A stretch of 64,000 nt of DNA, taken from Eledone cirrhosa (lineage: Eukaryota; Mollusca; Cephalopoda; Octopoda; Eledonidae). The stretch spans positions 202,107,196-202,171,195 of the forward strand of contig OZ024740.1 of the NCBI GenBank assembly GCA_964016885.1. The letters run 5' to 3'. A model generated the notes under the pieces. The model saw nothing but the letters and a program-made list of their open reading frames with translations, had not been told where the DNA came from and ran no database searches. Positions 1 through 9,513 of the stretch are shown here, one piece after another. The position numbers were made by a program, and so were the translations under genes. Every line of letters begins with the position of its first letter. The stretch's first letter is position 1.

Positions 1-216
1 ATAAATCCCTTGGCCTGCCCACACACTGACTTATTTATAGTGATAATAGCTTGTGTGAGACCATTCACACTTTTTGGTGCTGCCAATACCAATAATTAGT
101 GCAAATATGCCACAAGACTGATGAACAGCAGATCTCAAGCTTTCTGTTCAGAGTTTTCCACCTCATGTGGTCAGCTATTGCATCCCAGACACAAACCTGG
201 TATCTTAATTCTACAC

Positions 217-312
217 ACATGCATACACACACATACACACACACACATTTCCATGCATCCATCCATCTGTTACATATATTATTTCCAGTTTTACATATAC
301 ACACACACAGAC
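217..312. repeat. (CA)n microsatellite
   Basis: Interrupted CA/ACAT dinucleotide runs follow about 200 bases in which I see no gene. Reading frames crossing it give only His/Thr/Tyr or Cys/Val low-complexity peptides, so I do not call a gene here. Confidence 0.85.
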
Positions 313-427
313 ACACTCATAATATATGCATATTAAAAAGATGAACAATTTTAAAGAAGTAAAAAAGAAATTAACAAAATAATATAAAATCAAAATTAAT
401 ATATATATCATCATCATCATCGTCATT

Positions 428-3400
428 TTACGTCCGCTTTTCCCTGCTTGCAAGGGTGGGATGGGTCTTATTCAGCACAGCATCTCTCCACTCGTCACGG
501 TCCTCCGTCATCTCCACCGTGAGCTTCAATGATCTGAGGTCTGTTCTCACCACCTCCGCCCATGTTTTTCGTGGTCTACCTCTACCACGTCTTCCTTCAA
601 CTGGCATTTCCTGGCACTTCTTCACCCATCGGTCATCCTCCATGTGCATCACATGTCCATACCACCTCAGTCTCCTCTCCCGTACACTACATTCTATCCC
701 TCTCAGACACAGTTTCTCTCTCAACATATTTATGCTGGGTCGTTCACGCACATTTACACTGCACATCCAATGGAGCATGCTTGCCTCATTTCTCTCCAGC
801 CGTCACATATCCTCTGCAGTTGCTGCCCATGTCTCACTATCATGCAGCATCGCGCTCCTCACACAGAAATCATACAACCGGCCTTTCATATGCAGGGAGA
901 AACCCTTCTTCATCAGCAGTGGAAGCAGCTCCCTAAACTTCTTCCAACCCGTCCTTATTCTAGATACTATGGCCTTGGAACACCCTCCTCCCATGCTAAT
1001 CTGATCTCCTAGGTACCGGAAGCTATCCACCACTTCTATAGCACCCTCCTGCATTTGAAAAATGTGTCTATCAATGCGACTTCTACTGTCTAATTTCCCT
1101 GTACATCTATTGCATACATATTTCTCCCTACCTATTAGTTTGCCTGCTATCCCACTACATCTCTTGTGTACCCAGGATCTGCATTGTGTGCATTTTATAG
1201 AATTTATGCCAGTTCCTTTTCTGCATATCGAACATGGCCATTTCCCTGACGGAATCAGAGTTTTGTCCTCTTTTCTACTCATCAACACTTTTGTCTTAGC
1301 TAGGTTCACTCTCAGTCCTCTTGCTTCCAACTGCTGTTTCCATAGCCAGAATTTATTCTCTAGCTCCTCTACTGATTCTGCTATAAGAACCAGATCGTCA
1401 GCATAGAGAAGTTCCCATCGACAGCCAGTCTTAAACTCGTCTGTTATGGCTTGGAGGACTATAATGAACAAGAGCGGGCTGAGGACCGAACCTTGATGTA
1501 CTCCTACTTGTATCTGGAATTCCTCACTAAACTCCATTCCTACCCTGACTTTACTGAGAGTACCTCTGTACAAAGTTTGCACTGTCCTCACAAGCCATTC
1601 CTCAACACCTAGCTTCCTTAGGGACCACCAGATGACAGATCGGGGTACCCTATCAAAGGCCTTCTCTAGGTCAACAAAGGTTAAGTATAGTGGCTTATTT
1701 TTCTCTAAGAACCTCTCTTGCAATTGTCTCACCAAGAAGAGGGCATCTGTTGTACTCTTCCCAGGCACAAAACCAAACTGCATCTCATCTAGTTTGACCC
1801 TTTCTCTAATTAGTTGTGCTAATATCCTTTCTGCCACTTTCATAACCTGATCCATCAGTTTTATACCCCTATAATTGCTCCTCTCCAGAGCATCCCCTTT
1901 ACCTTTGTAGCAATTTATGAGAATACTGCTGCACCAGTCTTTGGGTATGACACCACCATATATAGCCTGATTGATGATGCGTGCAACCAGTTTAGTGCCT
2001 ACGTCCCCTGATGCCTTCAGCATCTCAGCAACTATTCCCGATGGTCCAGCAGCCTTACCATTTTTTTATTTCCTTAATCGCCTCTTGGACCCTATATTTG
2101 TCAATCTCAATAGCTGGTCCCTCTGTCGGATCTACTAAGGGTAATTTCTCTCTCTCCCATTCGTTCTCCACATTCATCAGTCTCTCATAATGACATTTCC
2201 AGGCCTCCTTTTTCTGATCATTCGTGACACTAAGTACACCGGCATCATCCCGGACACATTTATCTCCAACAACATCCTGATTTGCATTGACACACTGCCT
2301 TGCAATGTGGAACACCGCACGTCTCTGATTTTCCCGTCACAGAACATTGGCAAACCTCCTACTCTCCACCTCCCTGCGTGCTAAGTACACCTGACGTCTA
2401 GCTTCTCTCTTAGTGGCTGTATATTCTTCCCTACACCCACCCTTTTTCCAAGCCTTCCATGCTAGTATTTTGTCTCTAATGGCCTTATCTACTGTGCTGT
2501 TCCACCACCAGGTCACTCTCTGTCTGGTTGGAGCTCTGCTCCAGCCACAAGTTTCATCAGTAGCCTGCAGCAAGTTGTCATGTAAGAAATTCCAGTTATT
2601 ATCTATGTCATACCTCTCTAAATCGTCTTCTTTTTCGTCATATACATCTTGAAGGGCTTTCCTAAATTTGTATTTTAGTGAAAGGTCTTTTAGCTTCCAG
2701 ACCTTTCTTCTCCAGACCTTCCTGTATGTCTCATTCCATCTCTTGCTTACTGAGATATCACTAACGACTAACCTATGCTGTGGGGTACATTCTTCCCCAG
2801 AGTATGCCTTGGTATTAGACACTATCTGCCTGTCCCACTGCCTAACTAGTAAGAAGTCAATCTGGCTTGTGTGCTCACCAGATTTGTAGGTTATTAGGTG
2901 ATTGGCAGGTTTCTGGAAGTTTGTGTTGCAAATAGTCAATGTACCTGCATTACAAAATTCAAGAAGTCTCACTCCTTCTTCATTTCTTGAGCCGTAACCA
3001 TGCCCACCATGTACCCCAGTGTAACCATCCTGGAGCTGTCCAACATGACCATTGAAGTCTCCTGCTAGCATAACGATGTCTCCGTTCTCTGTCATTGCAG
3101 TTGTTTGTAAAAGTTGCTTGTAAAAGCAGTCTTTCTCATCTTTGCCTAGGCCTGCTTGGGGAGCATAGGCAGAGATGATTGTCAGTAGTTTCCTGCCTAC
3201 AACTAATCTAAGCTTAATTATTCGATTACTAACTCGAACTACCTCTATTGTCTTATTGATCCATTTCTCAGCCAGGAAAATGCCTACTCCCCCTAACCCA
3301 TCATCCTTACCTACCCAGAATAGCTTATAGCTAAGACGTTTGCCTACAACTAGTCTCGCAGAGGCACCTCTCCATCTCACCTCTTGCACGCAGCACACAT

Positions 3401-3497
3401 CCACATGCTTTCTCTCCAGCATCTCCGCTATTTCAGCAGATCTACCTCTGAGAGTGCCAACATTAAGTGTTGCAACTCTGAGATGCGATGTCTTCAT
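428..3497 (-). pseudogene. Inactivated LINE polyprotein (endonuclease + reverse transcriptase)
   Basis: One frame of about 1,020 residues can be followed from the ATG at 3497. The AP-like endonuclease shows 'TLNVGTL', 'CVQEVRW', 'LAGDFNGHVG', 'SQIDFLLVR' and 'PQHRLVVSD', which carry the family's Asn, Glu, Asp/Asn, Asp and His positions. The reverse transcriptase follows with 'FVDLEKAFDRVP' (motif A), 'GVHQGSVLSPLLF' (motif B) and 'LLYADDLVLIAES' (motif C, YADD at about 1394-1405). A cysteine/histidine-rich module sits at 1103-1234, then a thumb region and a basic C-terminus ending near 428. Three lesions break it: in-frame TGA codons at 2337-2339 and 803-805, both where related copies have Arg and so consistent with CGA-to-TGA CpG decay, and a one-base expansion of an A run near 2050. 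So few lesions suggest a fairly young copy. Confidence 0.85.
1103..1234 (-). other. PHD-like zinc-binding module inside the LINE polyprotein
   Basis: The residues follow C-x2-C-x10-C-x2-C-x4-H-x2-C-x14-C-x2-C, a C4HC3 ligand order like that of PHD fingers, including 'WVHKRCSGI' around the His and sixth ligand. It lies about 54 residues after YADD and just before the 'VDSFRYLGDQI' thumb segment, so it is an insertion between palm and thumb rather than a terminal finger. All ligands are intact although the ORF is broken. Zinc binding is inferred from ligand spacing only. Confidence 0.7.
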
Positions 3498-3719
3498 ATT
3501 TTGTTGTTGTTCCTATTTGTTGCTGTGCTGATAAGCGTTTTGACATTGATACACTGGTTGGATGCCCTTCCTAACACCAGCGCCACTTTACAGCATGGAC
3601 TGGGTGCTTTTATTTGTGCCACCAGCACTAGAGAGGATGTCTTACTAGACTCAAGGGCCCTCTCTACCCCTCCATTTTACAGCATGGTCATTAAAAAAAA
3701 AACAAAAAAAAACACTTAT

Positions 3720-3912
3720 TGACACAACACACACACACACACTCACACACCAACACTCATGCATACAAACCACAAACACACACGCCACTCACATACCAAC
3801 ACTCATTCATGCATACAAACACACACACCACTCACAAACACACACATATATATATATATATATATATTACCGGCAGTACTGATACAAAATCAAAATCATC
3901 TATATATATATA
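3720..3912. repeat. CA- and TA-rich microsatellite block
   Basis: Interrupted (CA)n with 'CTCACACACCAACACTCATG' subrepeats grades into (TA)n near 3845-3868 and again near 3900. It separates the LINE leader from the next LINE tail. No gene is seen. Confidence 0.85.
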
Positions 3913-3914
3913 AA

Positions 3915-4125
3915 TGTAGATGATAGGGACTGGGGTCCCTATCATTCCACTGTAAAGTGGACGTGTAGGTGCCACGGGAAAAAAAAAAGCACCCAGCACT
4001 CACTGTAAATGAGGTTGATGTTAGGAAGGGCATCCAGCTGTAGAAATCAAGCCAGAATCAGTTCCCGTCCCACCCTTGCAAGCAGGGAAAAAGCGGACAT
4101 AAAATGAAAAATGAAATGATAACAA
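3915..4125 (+). mobile_element. LINE 3'-end fragment
   Basis: This fragment contains 'CACTGTAAAGTGGACGTGTA', 'GCACCCAGCACTCACTGTAA', 'TTAGGAAGGGCATCCAGCTG' and finally 'CACCCTTGCAAGCAGGGAAA', which is the same 3' terminus as the LINE at 405-3690 but on the opposite strand. No coding part is kept, so it is a severely 5'-truncated copy or a non-autonomous derivative. Confidence 0.7.
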
Positions 4126-4129
4126 AGAA

Positions 4130-4260
4130 AGTGTGGTAAGAAACCAGGTGGACCATAATGTACTCAATACTTAGAGTAGTAGAGTGGGTAATAGGAAAAG
4201 AGTCAGGGCCACTTTGACAGCTAAATTCGAATCTAGCTGTCCTGACTCTTTTCCTATATA
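4130..4260. mobile_element. Small hairpin repeat, partial copy
   Basis: The segment 'AGTAGAGTGGGTAATAGGA' near 4167-4196 matches, in reverse complement, part of the hairpin insert at 63813-63917. It then carries its own short hairpin ('GACAGCTA...TAGCTGTC', about 4218-4243) and stops at a TA tract. This points to a dispersed hairpin family of about 100 bp. Confidence 0.5.
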
Positions 4261-4544
4261 TATGTATATATATATAGGAGGTGAGTTTTATTGTAGCACA
4301 ATAAAGCAAAGCAAATATCGGATAAGTAGCACTCAACAGTTTATTGGACTGGAATATATATAAGAATATTGATTAGACACTACCTTGCTCACAAGTGTTA
4401 TTTTTTAAGCTTCATATCATGTCTCCCTATTTTATCTGATGTGAACGCAAATATCGTCCCAGGATGATATTTGTTTTTGAAATGCGCATAATAAAATACA
4501 TGGAACTTTTTTAACCATCTTTTAATTTCTTCTTATATGTATAT

Positions 4545-4985
4545 ATCATCATCATCATCAACGTTTAACGTCCGTGTTCCACGCTTGCATGGGTTTGGAC
4601 GGGGGTAATCCCACTTGAGGCAAGAGTGATTTTCTTGCTCGCATAGGACTGTCTGGCAGGTTTTCTACAGTTGGATGCCCTTCCTAACACCAACCACATT
4701 TACAGTGTGGGGCTGGGAGGTTTTTACCGTGTTGCCTACACGGCCACATTACAGCGTGGACTGTGTGTTTTTTTGTCGTGACACCTACACGATCTCATTT
4801 GTTTCGGCCTGGATGGCGCGGCACCAACATAACTTTACATAGAACGGGGTGGTGTGGATGGGGTGGGGGTGGTGGTGGTGGGACGGGGTGTATTTTGTTA
4901 GAGATGCCTACTGGCAAGGCGGGTCTTCTCTATTACTGAGTACCGCCAAAGGTCTCGGTCCAGTGACATTGTCTTGGTGAGGTGA
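4545..4985 (-). mobile_element. RTE-like LINE 3'UTR fragment
   Basis: Read on the minus strand, this segment closely matches the 3' end at 60620-61012, including the C-terminal coding trace 'GACCGAGACCTTTGGCGGTA', the G/C-rich stretch near 4850-4890, 'CAGTCCACGCTGTAATGTGG' and the terminal (TGA)n run at 4545-4560. It has only the last codons of the ORF plus the 3'UTR. Confidence 0.75.
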
Positions 4986-5033
4986 TATGTATATATATAT
5001 ATGTATGTGTGTATACAGACACACACACACATG

Positions 5034-5077
<44 letters not shown>

Positions 5078-5100
5078 TATATACACACACAAATACATAT
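4986..5100. repeat. (TA)n/(CA)n microsatellite
   Basis: TA-rich dinucleotides with a central ACACACAC part directly abut the LINE 3'UTR fragment. Confidence 0.9.
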
Positions 5101-6130
5101 GGCAGATTAATATGGTTAATAGTAACAAAAGGGTTTAAAGAGGTGCCAAACCATCAGTTTCCAGAAAATCGATGGTCTGCCAGCATTTCAATCAATTAAC
5201 AAATTATTTTTGTTTACAGAAATCAAGAAAATTATATTGAATCTAAGCCAGATTCATGTTCCATTAGCAACTGAATATTAATGGATTTTATTTGACTTCT
5301 CAAGTTAATAATAGTGTTTAAAAAATTCTATTTATACTCTAAAATGTGCAGATGAAGTGCTGTTAAAATGATGACAAAAATTCATCTAATGGCATTAAAT
5401 ATATTTACATATTCCTTTATATGTGTATATGCATTTTTTCTCCGGTTGTGTGTGTATATATGTATGTGTGTGTGTGTGTGTACATATCTTTATATGTGTG
5501 TGTATTTACGTATGTGTATGTAAATATGTATGTGTATAAATGTAATGGCTAATATTCTATATTATTGTATCTTTGGACAAGGTATTTAAATTTATGTTTC
5601 AGTTAAAATATTTTAATTGAGATCCTGAATTGTCTTTTATCACTGCTAAAGAGAAGGAAGAACTTGAGATAAATTGGTCTGTTGTGAATCTCAGAACTAG
5701 TTTTTGGATGGTTGTGGTTGTGTATGAAACTAGAGGGTCCAAATGTGTTTATATATACTACTTATGTATCATAATTATTCCATACATAATCCTACCCAAG
5801 AACAAAAAACTACAAATCGAAGCTAGCAAAACCACACCACACAAAATACAATTCCCCAATTAAATAAAATCCCAAGAGAAAACCCCTTTGTACCAGAGAT
5901 CTTTCAATAGTAATCTTAGTTCATATAGTATCAGAAGCATGATAAAATATATATAATTTTTTCCTTACACAACTCTATCCAACAACTAAATATAATAAGC
6001 CTAAAGTAGTGAAAAAACACATAACAAAAAATACAATTACCCAGTTAAATAAAATTTCAATTTAAACTAACTCATTATATTGGTACTAAGAAGACGAACT
6101 GCATCAGGCCACAATCACCTACAATATCTG
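5101..6130. other. AT-rich intergenic sequence
   Basis: I see no gene here. There is a TG/TA microsatellite at about 5430-5545, and 'ATACAATT(A/C)CCCA(A/G)TTAAATAAAAT' is repeated near 5845 and 6030, which hints at an old tandem duplication. Short open frames have no recognisable content. Confidence 0.6.
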
Positions 6131-6164
6131 GTTTCTGAACCACCATGCCAGCTAACATGCTGAA

Positions 6165-6300
6165 GACATTATTTGTGTTCTGTACAACAATTTACTCTTA
6201 TAGGGAAAGTTATATCATTAGAAAATGGAGTAACAATGGGTTCTTCATTAAGGTCTATGTTTACCAAGGTCATATTAGCACATCACTGGGTTCCAAATCT
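6165..6300 (+). pseudogene. Possible reverse-transcriptase relic
   Basis: One frame reads 'FTLIGKVISLENGVTMGSSL', followed by a run ending in 'VILAHH'. This resembles the motif-B region of Penelope-like and related reverse transcriptases, where the usual pattern is F-x-x-(N/D)GK-x-Y-x-Q-x-x-G-(V/A)-(A/T)-MGSPL followed by a hydrophobic run. Only about 35 residues can be followed, and the flanks show no further domain. It could be chance, so confidence is low. Confidence 0.35.
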
Positions 6301-6545
6301 TTCAGGTTATCAGATATTTCGAGACTCTGCTGGCACTAATCTCATTGACCCTACCTGCTATGAATTGGCAGCAGCAAATACCAACACAAAACACTTCATT
6401 TAAAAGATGAGACTATGAAGGTCTTGAAACATTGATGATAGATTTTGGAACTTTAATATTCCATCCAAATAGCAAGAAAATCTTTCAAAAATTATTCAGG
6501 AGTGTTTATATAGAGAAAATAAATCATGAAATTAAGAAAAAGGCA

Positions 6546-6800
6546 TTAACCCCTTTGATACCAAACCACCTAAAACTACCTCTGGTTTTATAATACAAGT
6601 TTAGTTTTAAGTGTTTATCTAAAAACCATTCATCGTAATTTTATATAAGAACCTCTGTTAAGTTATGCTCCAAACATCAGCTTAATAATAAGAAAATTAG
6701 TTTATGTTACTAAATCCCTCCAAATTCTTGATTATTTTAAAAATTATTTAAAAATCATAAGTAGTGTCTTTCATTAGAAACATAGTAATGAAAGGGTTAA
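6546..6800 (+). mobile_element. TTAA-flanked MITE (piggyBac-like ends), family 1
   Basis: The left end TTAACCCCTTTGATACC and right end TAATGAAAGGGTTAA are both bounded by TTAA. The subterminal 'CCTCTGGTTTTATAATAC' is shared with the copies at 18993-19703, 42762-43616 and about 44780-44856. The internal 220 bp is AT-rich and non-coding. TTAA target sites with CCC-starting ends are typical of piggyBac-superfamily derivatives, so I infer that class. Confidence 0.7.
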
Positions 6801-6897
6801 GAGTTGATAATTATTTCAGGAGCAATTTATTGCATATTATATTAAAGGCAAGGAAAAGAGAAAGTTCATTAATTTGGAATTTTATATAAACATTGGC

Positions 6898-7036
6898 ATT
6901 GATTAATAATGATTTATACTACTATTAACTACTATTAACTACTGAGCATTGATTAATAATGATTTATACTACTATTAACTACTATTAACTACTGAGCATT
7001 GATTAATAATGATTTCTACTACTATTAACTAGAGGA
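6898..7036 (+). repeat. Short tandem repeat, about 58-bp unit
   Basis: About 2.5 copies of a unit beginning 'GCATTGATTAATAATGATTT' contain nested 'ACTATTAACT' subrepeats. The array lies about 100 bases upstream of the zinc-finger exon, inside its presumed intron. Confidence 0.8.
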
Positions 7037-7136
7037 ATAAACAAGTCACATGATGATCTGATAATTCAAAAATTTTGAATGCCATTTCTTTGTTAAAAGT
7101 CTGGTTTTTACCTTTAATTGCTCCCTTTTGTTTCAG

Positions 7137-7321
7137 GTGAGAGATCTTACCAGTGTGAGGAATGTGGCAAGACATTCCTACATCAGCGTTATGTCAACGC
7201 ACATGTTCGCCGTATTCACAATCTCAGCAGACCTTTCAAATGTGAATATTGTACGAAAGCCTTTGCTCACAACTGCCACCTCACAGAACACATTGCTATG
7301 CATTCTAGAGAGAAGACTTGA
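7137..7321 (+). CDS. C2H2 zinc-finger protein, terminal coding exon
   Basis: This is the only convincing host-gene exon in the window. A polypyrimidine acceptor, 'CCCTTTTGTTTCAG', ends at 7136. The exon opens with the last two bases of a split Gly codon (phase 1), giving the usual finger linker 'GERSYQC'. Two fingers follow: C-x2-C-x12-H-x4-H (YQCEECGKTF...HVRRIH) and C-x2-C-x12-H-x3-H (FKCEYCTKAF...HIAMH). The second ends three residues (REK, then Thr) before the TGA at 7319-7321. The protein is probably a nuclear DNA-binding factor with further fingers in upstream exons, which I could not find in this window. The linker between the fingers, 'NLSRPFKC', is not the canonical TGEKPF. C2H2 families are large in octopus genomes, so orthology cannot be assigned. 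Confidence 0.75.
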
Positions 7322-7341
7322 ATGTGAGGCAATGGAAAATC

Positions 7342-7347
7342 AATAAA
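7342..7347 (+). promoter_or_regulatory. Candidate polyadenylation signal
   Basis: AATAAA lies 20 bases after the zinc-finger stop codon. Such a short 3'UTR would be unusual, and the region is AT-rich, so a later signal may be the one used. Confidence 0.3.
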
Positions 7348-8080
7348 ACATCTCTCCATCCAGCTTTCTCCATAAGTATAACCTAGTCACAGCCATCTTC
7401 TGAGGAATCTGCACATGATTTCAGTTCTTCTTCTCCCCTAAACATCCACTTTCATTTCTCCTTTCTTATTCAAAAAGACTAAATCGAAATGCCTGCTTAG
7501 TTTAAAAACTTTCAATGCTTTCTCTTCAACAGGAATTCACAACTTCTTTTTGTAATAACCCACTTTTGGTTTTATTTTAGTTCTCCCTGTGATCCACATC
7601 TTTAATATATGATATCTTACATATAAAAACTTTTTAAAGTTTGAGGTTTACAGAGAACACCACAATGGCCTACAAGTATATTATATTATATGTTACATAT
7701 AAACATTTTGAAAGGTTTAAGGCCCATGTTTGATTTTCTTTTAGTTCTACCCATGGCCCACATGCATGTTATTATCATATCTTATATATAGAAATTTTAA
7801 AAGATTTCAGGCTGACAGAGAACACCTCAGTAGTTCAATTTAGAGCCATGGCTTCCTTGTTACTGAACCCTGCCCTTTAGCATGCTTATATATCAAAGCA
7901 TATGAAAGCTTTACCTGATTTTTTAGATGATTTATTACTAGAATAGTTTAAAATATCCAGAGTAAACATTGGAAGAATTTCAGGCTAGTCCATTCCTCAC
8001 TTTCCTGTGTTCTGCTATGTTTGGACCAGTCCATTCTTTTGTCTCATCTTTAAATACTGTATTGACCTACACTGGACCTC
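7348..8080. other. Non-coding sequence after the zinc-finger exon
   Basis: Some of this may be 3'UTR. Three diverged copies of a segment near 7600, 7680 and 7775 share 'ATATCTTA(C)ATATA-AAA' and 'GAGAACACC', spaced about 90-100 bases, which suggests an old tandem repeat. No gene is seen. Confidence 0.5.
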
Positions 8081-8099
8081 CAGCCTCCCACACCCAACA

Positions 8100-8335
8100 C
8101 ACACGCATATTACCTTAACCTTTAATTCCAACCTTAACTCTAGTCTCTAAGCGTAACACCTAACTTCTAACCTCAATTCTTATTGTTTAACCCTAAGCAG
8201 TAATCCTAACACATAACCCTAAATTCTAGGCCCAACACTTATCTCCTATTCCTAAGCATTAATCCTAATGACAACCTTAATTCCTAATCTCTAACCCTGG
8301 CATTAAACCCTGACTTTAAACAATATCCTAAAATA
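8100..8335 (+). repeat. Degenerate CCTAA-type telomere-like repeat
   Basis: About 230 bases are dominated by variants of CCTAAC, CTAACC, CCTTAA and AACCCTAA without strict periodicity. It resembles a decayed interstitial telomere-like (TTAGGG)n tract read on the C-rich strand, but could be an unrelated simple repeat. Confidence 0.55.
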
Positions 8336-8381
8336 ATACTCACTTCAACTCACATCATTTAATTGAGTTTAAATAACCAAC

Positions 8382-8437
8382 ACTTTAGCAAGTAATGTGC
8401 CCTGATGACTTCATCAGGGCACATTACTTGTTAAAGT
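8382..8437. repeat. Near-perfect 27-bp-arm palindrome
   Basis: The arms 'AGTAATGTGCCCTGATGA' and 'TCATCAGGGCACATTACT', extended outward by ACTTTAGCA/TGTTAAAGT with one mismatch, leave a 2-base centre. A hairpin this strong may be a foldback remnant or a MITE with no spacer. Confidence 0.85.
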
Positions 8438-8610
8438 TGTTAGCTGTGTGAAAACCTGAAGTTATTTTGAAAAATGTTGATTTTAATCCCATCTTAACTC
8501 TTAATTTCCTGTACCACATGAAAACACAGCAGCAAAATATTCTAGAAAAGTACAAAGTAGAATACAGCAATGAACTCTCTAATGTAAGAGGGATAACTGT
8601 AAACATTATG

Positions 8611-9127
8611 TAATAAATCAACAGCCATGCACACAGGTCATTATTTTTACAATAATTGATGATATCCCATTAAATAGTAAAGTTTTGAATCTATTACTAA
8701 ACATTTTCACAACCATCTGTCCACAAATAAAGATGTGATAAATAGTTGAATTAACAAACTAGTTTATAGATTATGTAATAAATTAACAACTATTCACACA
8801 AAACATTGTTTTTTGCATAATTGAATAGATCACATTAAATATCAACACCTTGAATTTAATATTACAAAATTTCACAATAATCTGTTCACAAGTAAAGATA
8901 CTATAGATATTTGAATTAACAAACCTGTTTTTTAATATTTTCTGCTAGATCATTACAGGATATTAAAAGTTAATTAACAACCATGCACAAGGAACATCAT
9001 ATTTGGTATAATTGACAGCAACACAACACATTAAATATCAAAACCTTTAGGCTAATACTACAAATTTTCACAATAATCTATGTACAAATAAAAATACTAT
9101 AAACATTTGAATTAAAAAACCTGTTTG
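8611..9127 (+). repeat. Diverged tandem repeat, about 160-190 bp unit, three copies
   Basis: Units starting near 8611, 8778 and 8971 each contain 'AACA(G/A)CCATGCACA', 'CATTAAATA', 'TTTTCACAA' and 'TTTGAATTAACAAAC'. Related fragments occur at about 13210-13290 and 13520-13640, so the unit is dispersed as well as tandem. It is not coding. Confidence 0.7.
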
Positions 9128-9187
9128 AGCAGAAAAAGGTGAGAGAATTCTGGCTGGATATGGCTGGTTTAAATGCTAAAGGGTTAA
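9121..9187 (+). mobile_element. TTAA MITE family 2, right-end fragment
   Basis: 'GAGCAGAAAAAGGTGAGAGA' and 'AAATGCTAAAGGGTTAA' match the right end of the MITE at 48447-48656. The left end is missing, and the fragment abuts the tandem repeat above. Confidence 0.7.
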
Positions 9188-9513
9188 GAAAATGTAAATA
9201 TTTAGAATTAAGGACATCTGAAGACTATCAGAACACGGCCCAATCCAAAAACATAGTAAAGAACACAAGAAACATGAGATTAATGGTTCAAAACTTTAAA
9301 ACTATCCTAACCTTTACAATGTACAGTTTGTTGAGACAGGAATGGTCCATTGAGATTCTGTCTTTTTACTTTCATTTTATTTTATTTTAATTTTTCGAAA
9401 ATAGTCATTCATGGAATATTTCATTTCATCTTATTTTTAAAATTTCTTTAATGACATTAATTATTGAATTTTTTCCCCCTTTGAAATATTTTTTTATTGA
9501 CTTTCATCCTTAA

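Larger units (their letters stand above)
405..3690 (-). mobile_element. RTE-like non-LTR retrotransposon, near full length
   Basis: The element reads on the minus strand. Its 3' end is the (ATG)n-type tail at about 405-425, preceded by the 'TGCAAGCAGGGAAAAGCGGA' motif seen at many cephalopod-type LINE ends. The coding part covers 3497 to 428. The 5' leader lies at about 3498-3690 and contains a 'GCACCCAGTCCATGCTGTAA' module that also occurs in LINE 3' ends across this window. The order is leader, AP-type endonuclease, reverse transcriptase, short simple tail, with one reading frame and no visible gag-like ORF1. That suits the RTE group. The exact 5' end is uncertain because the sequence fades into A-rich and CA-rich repeat near 3690-3720. 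Confidence 0.8.

Noticed and set aside
456..1012. Plus-strand open frames over the LINE
   Set aside because: They lie opposite the RTE-like coding strand and have no domain of their own.
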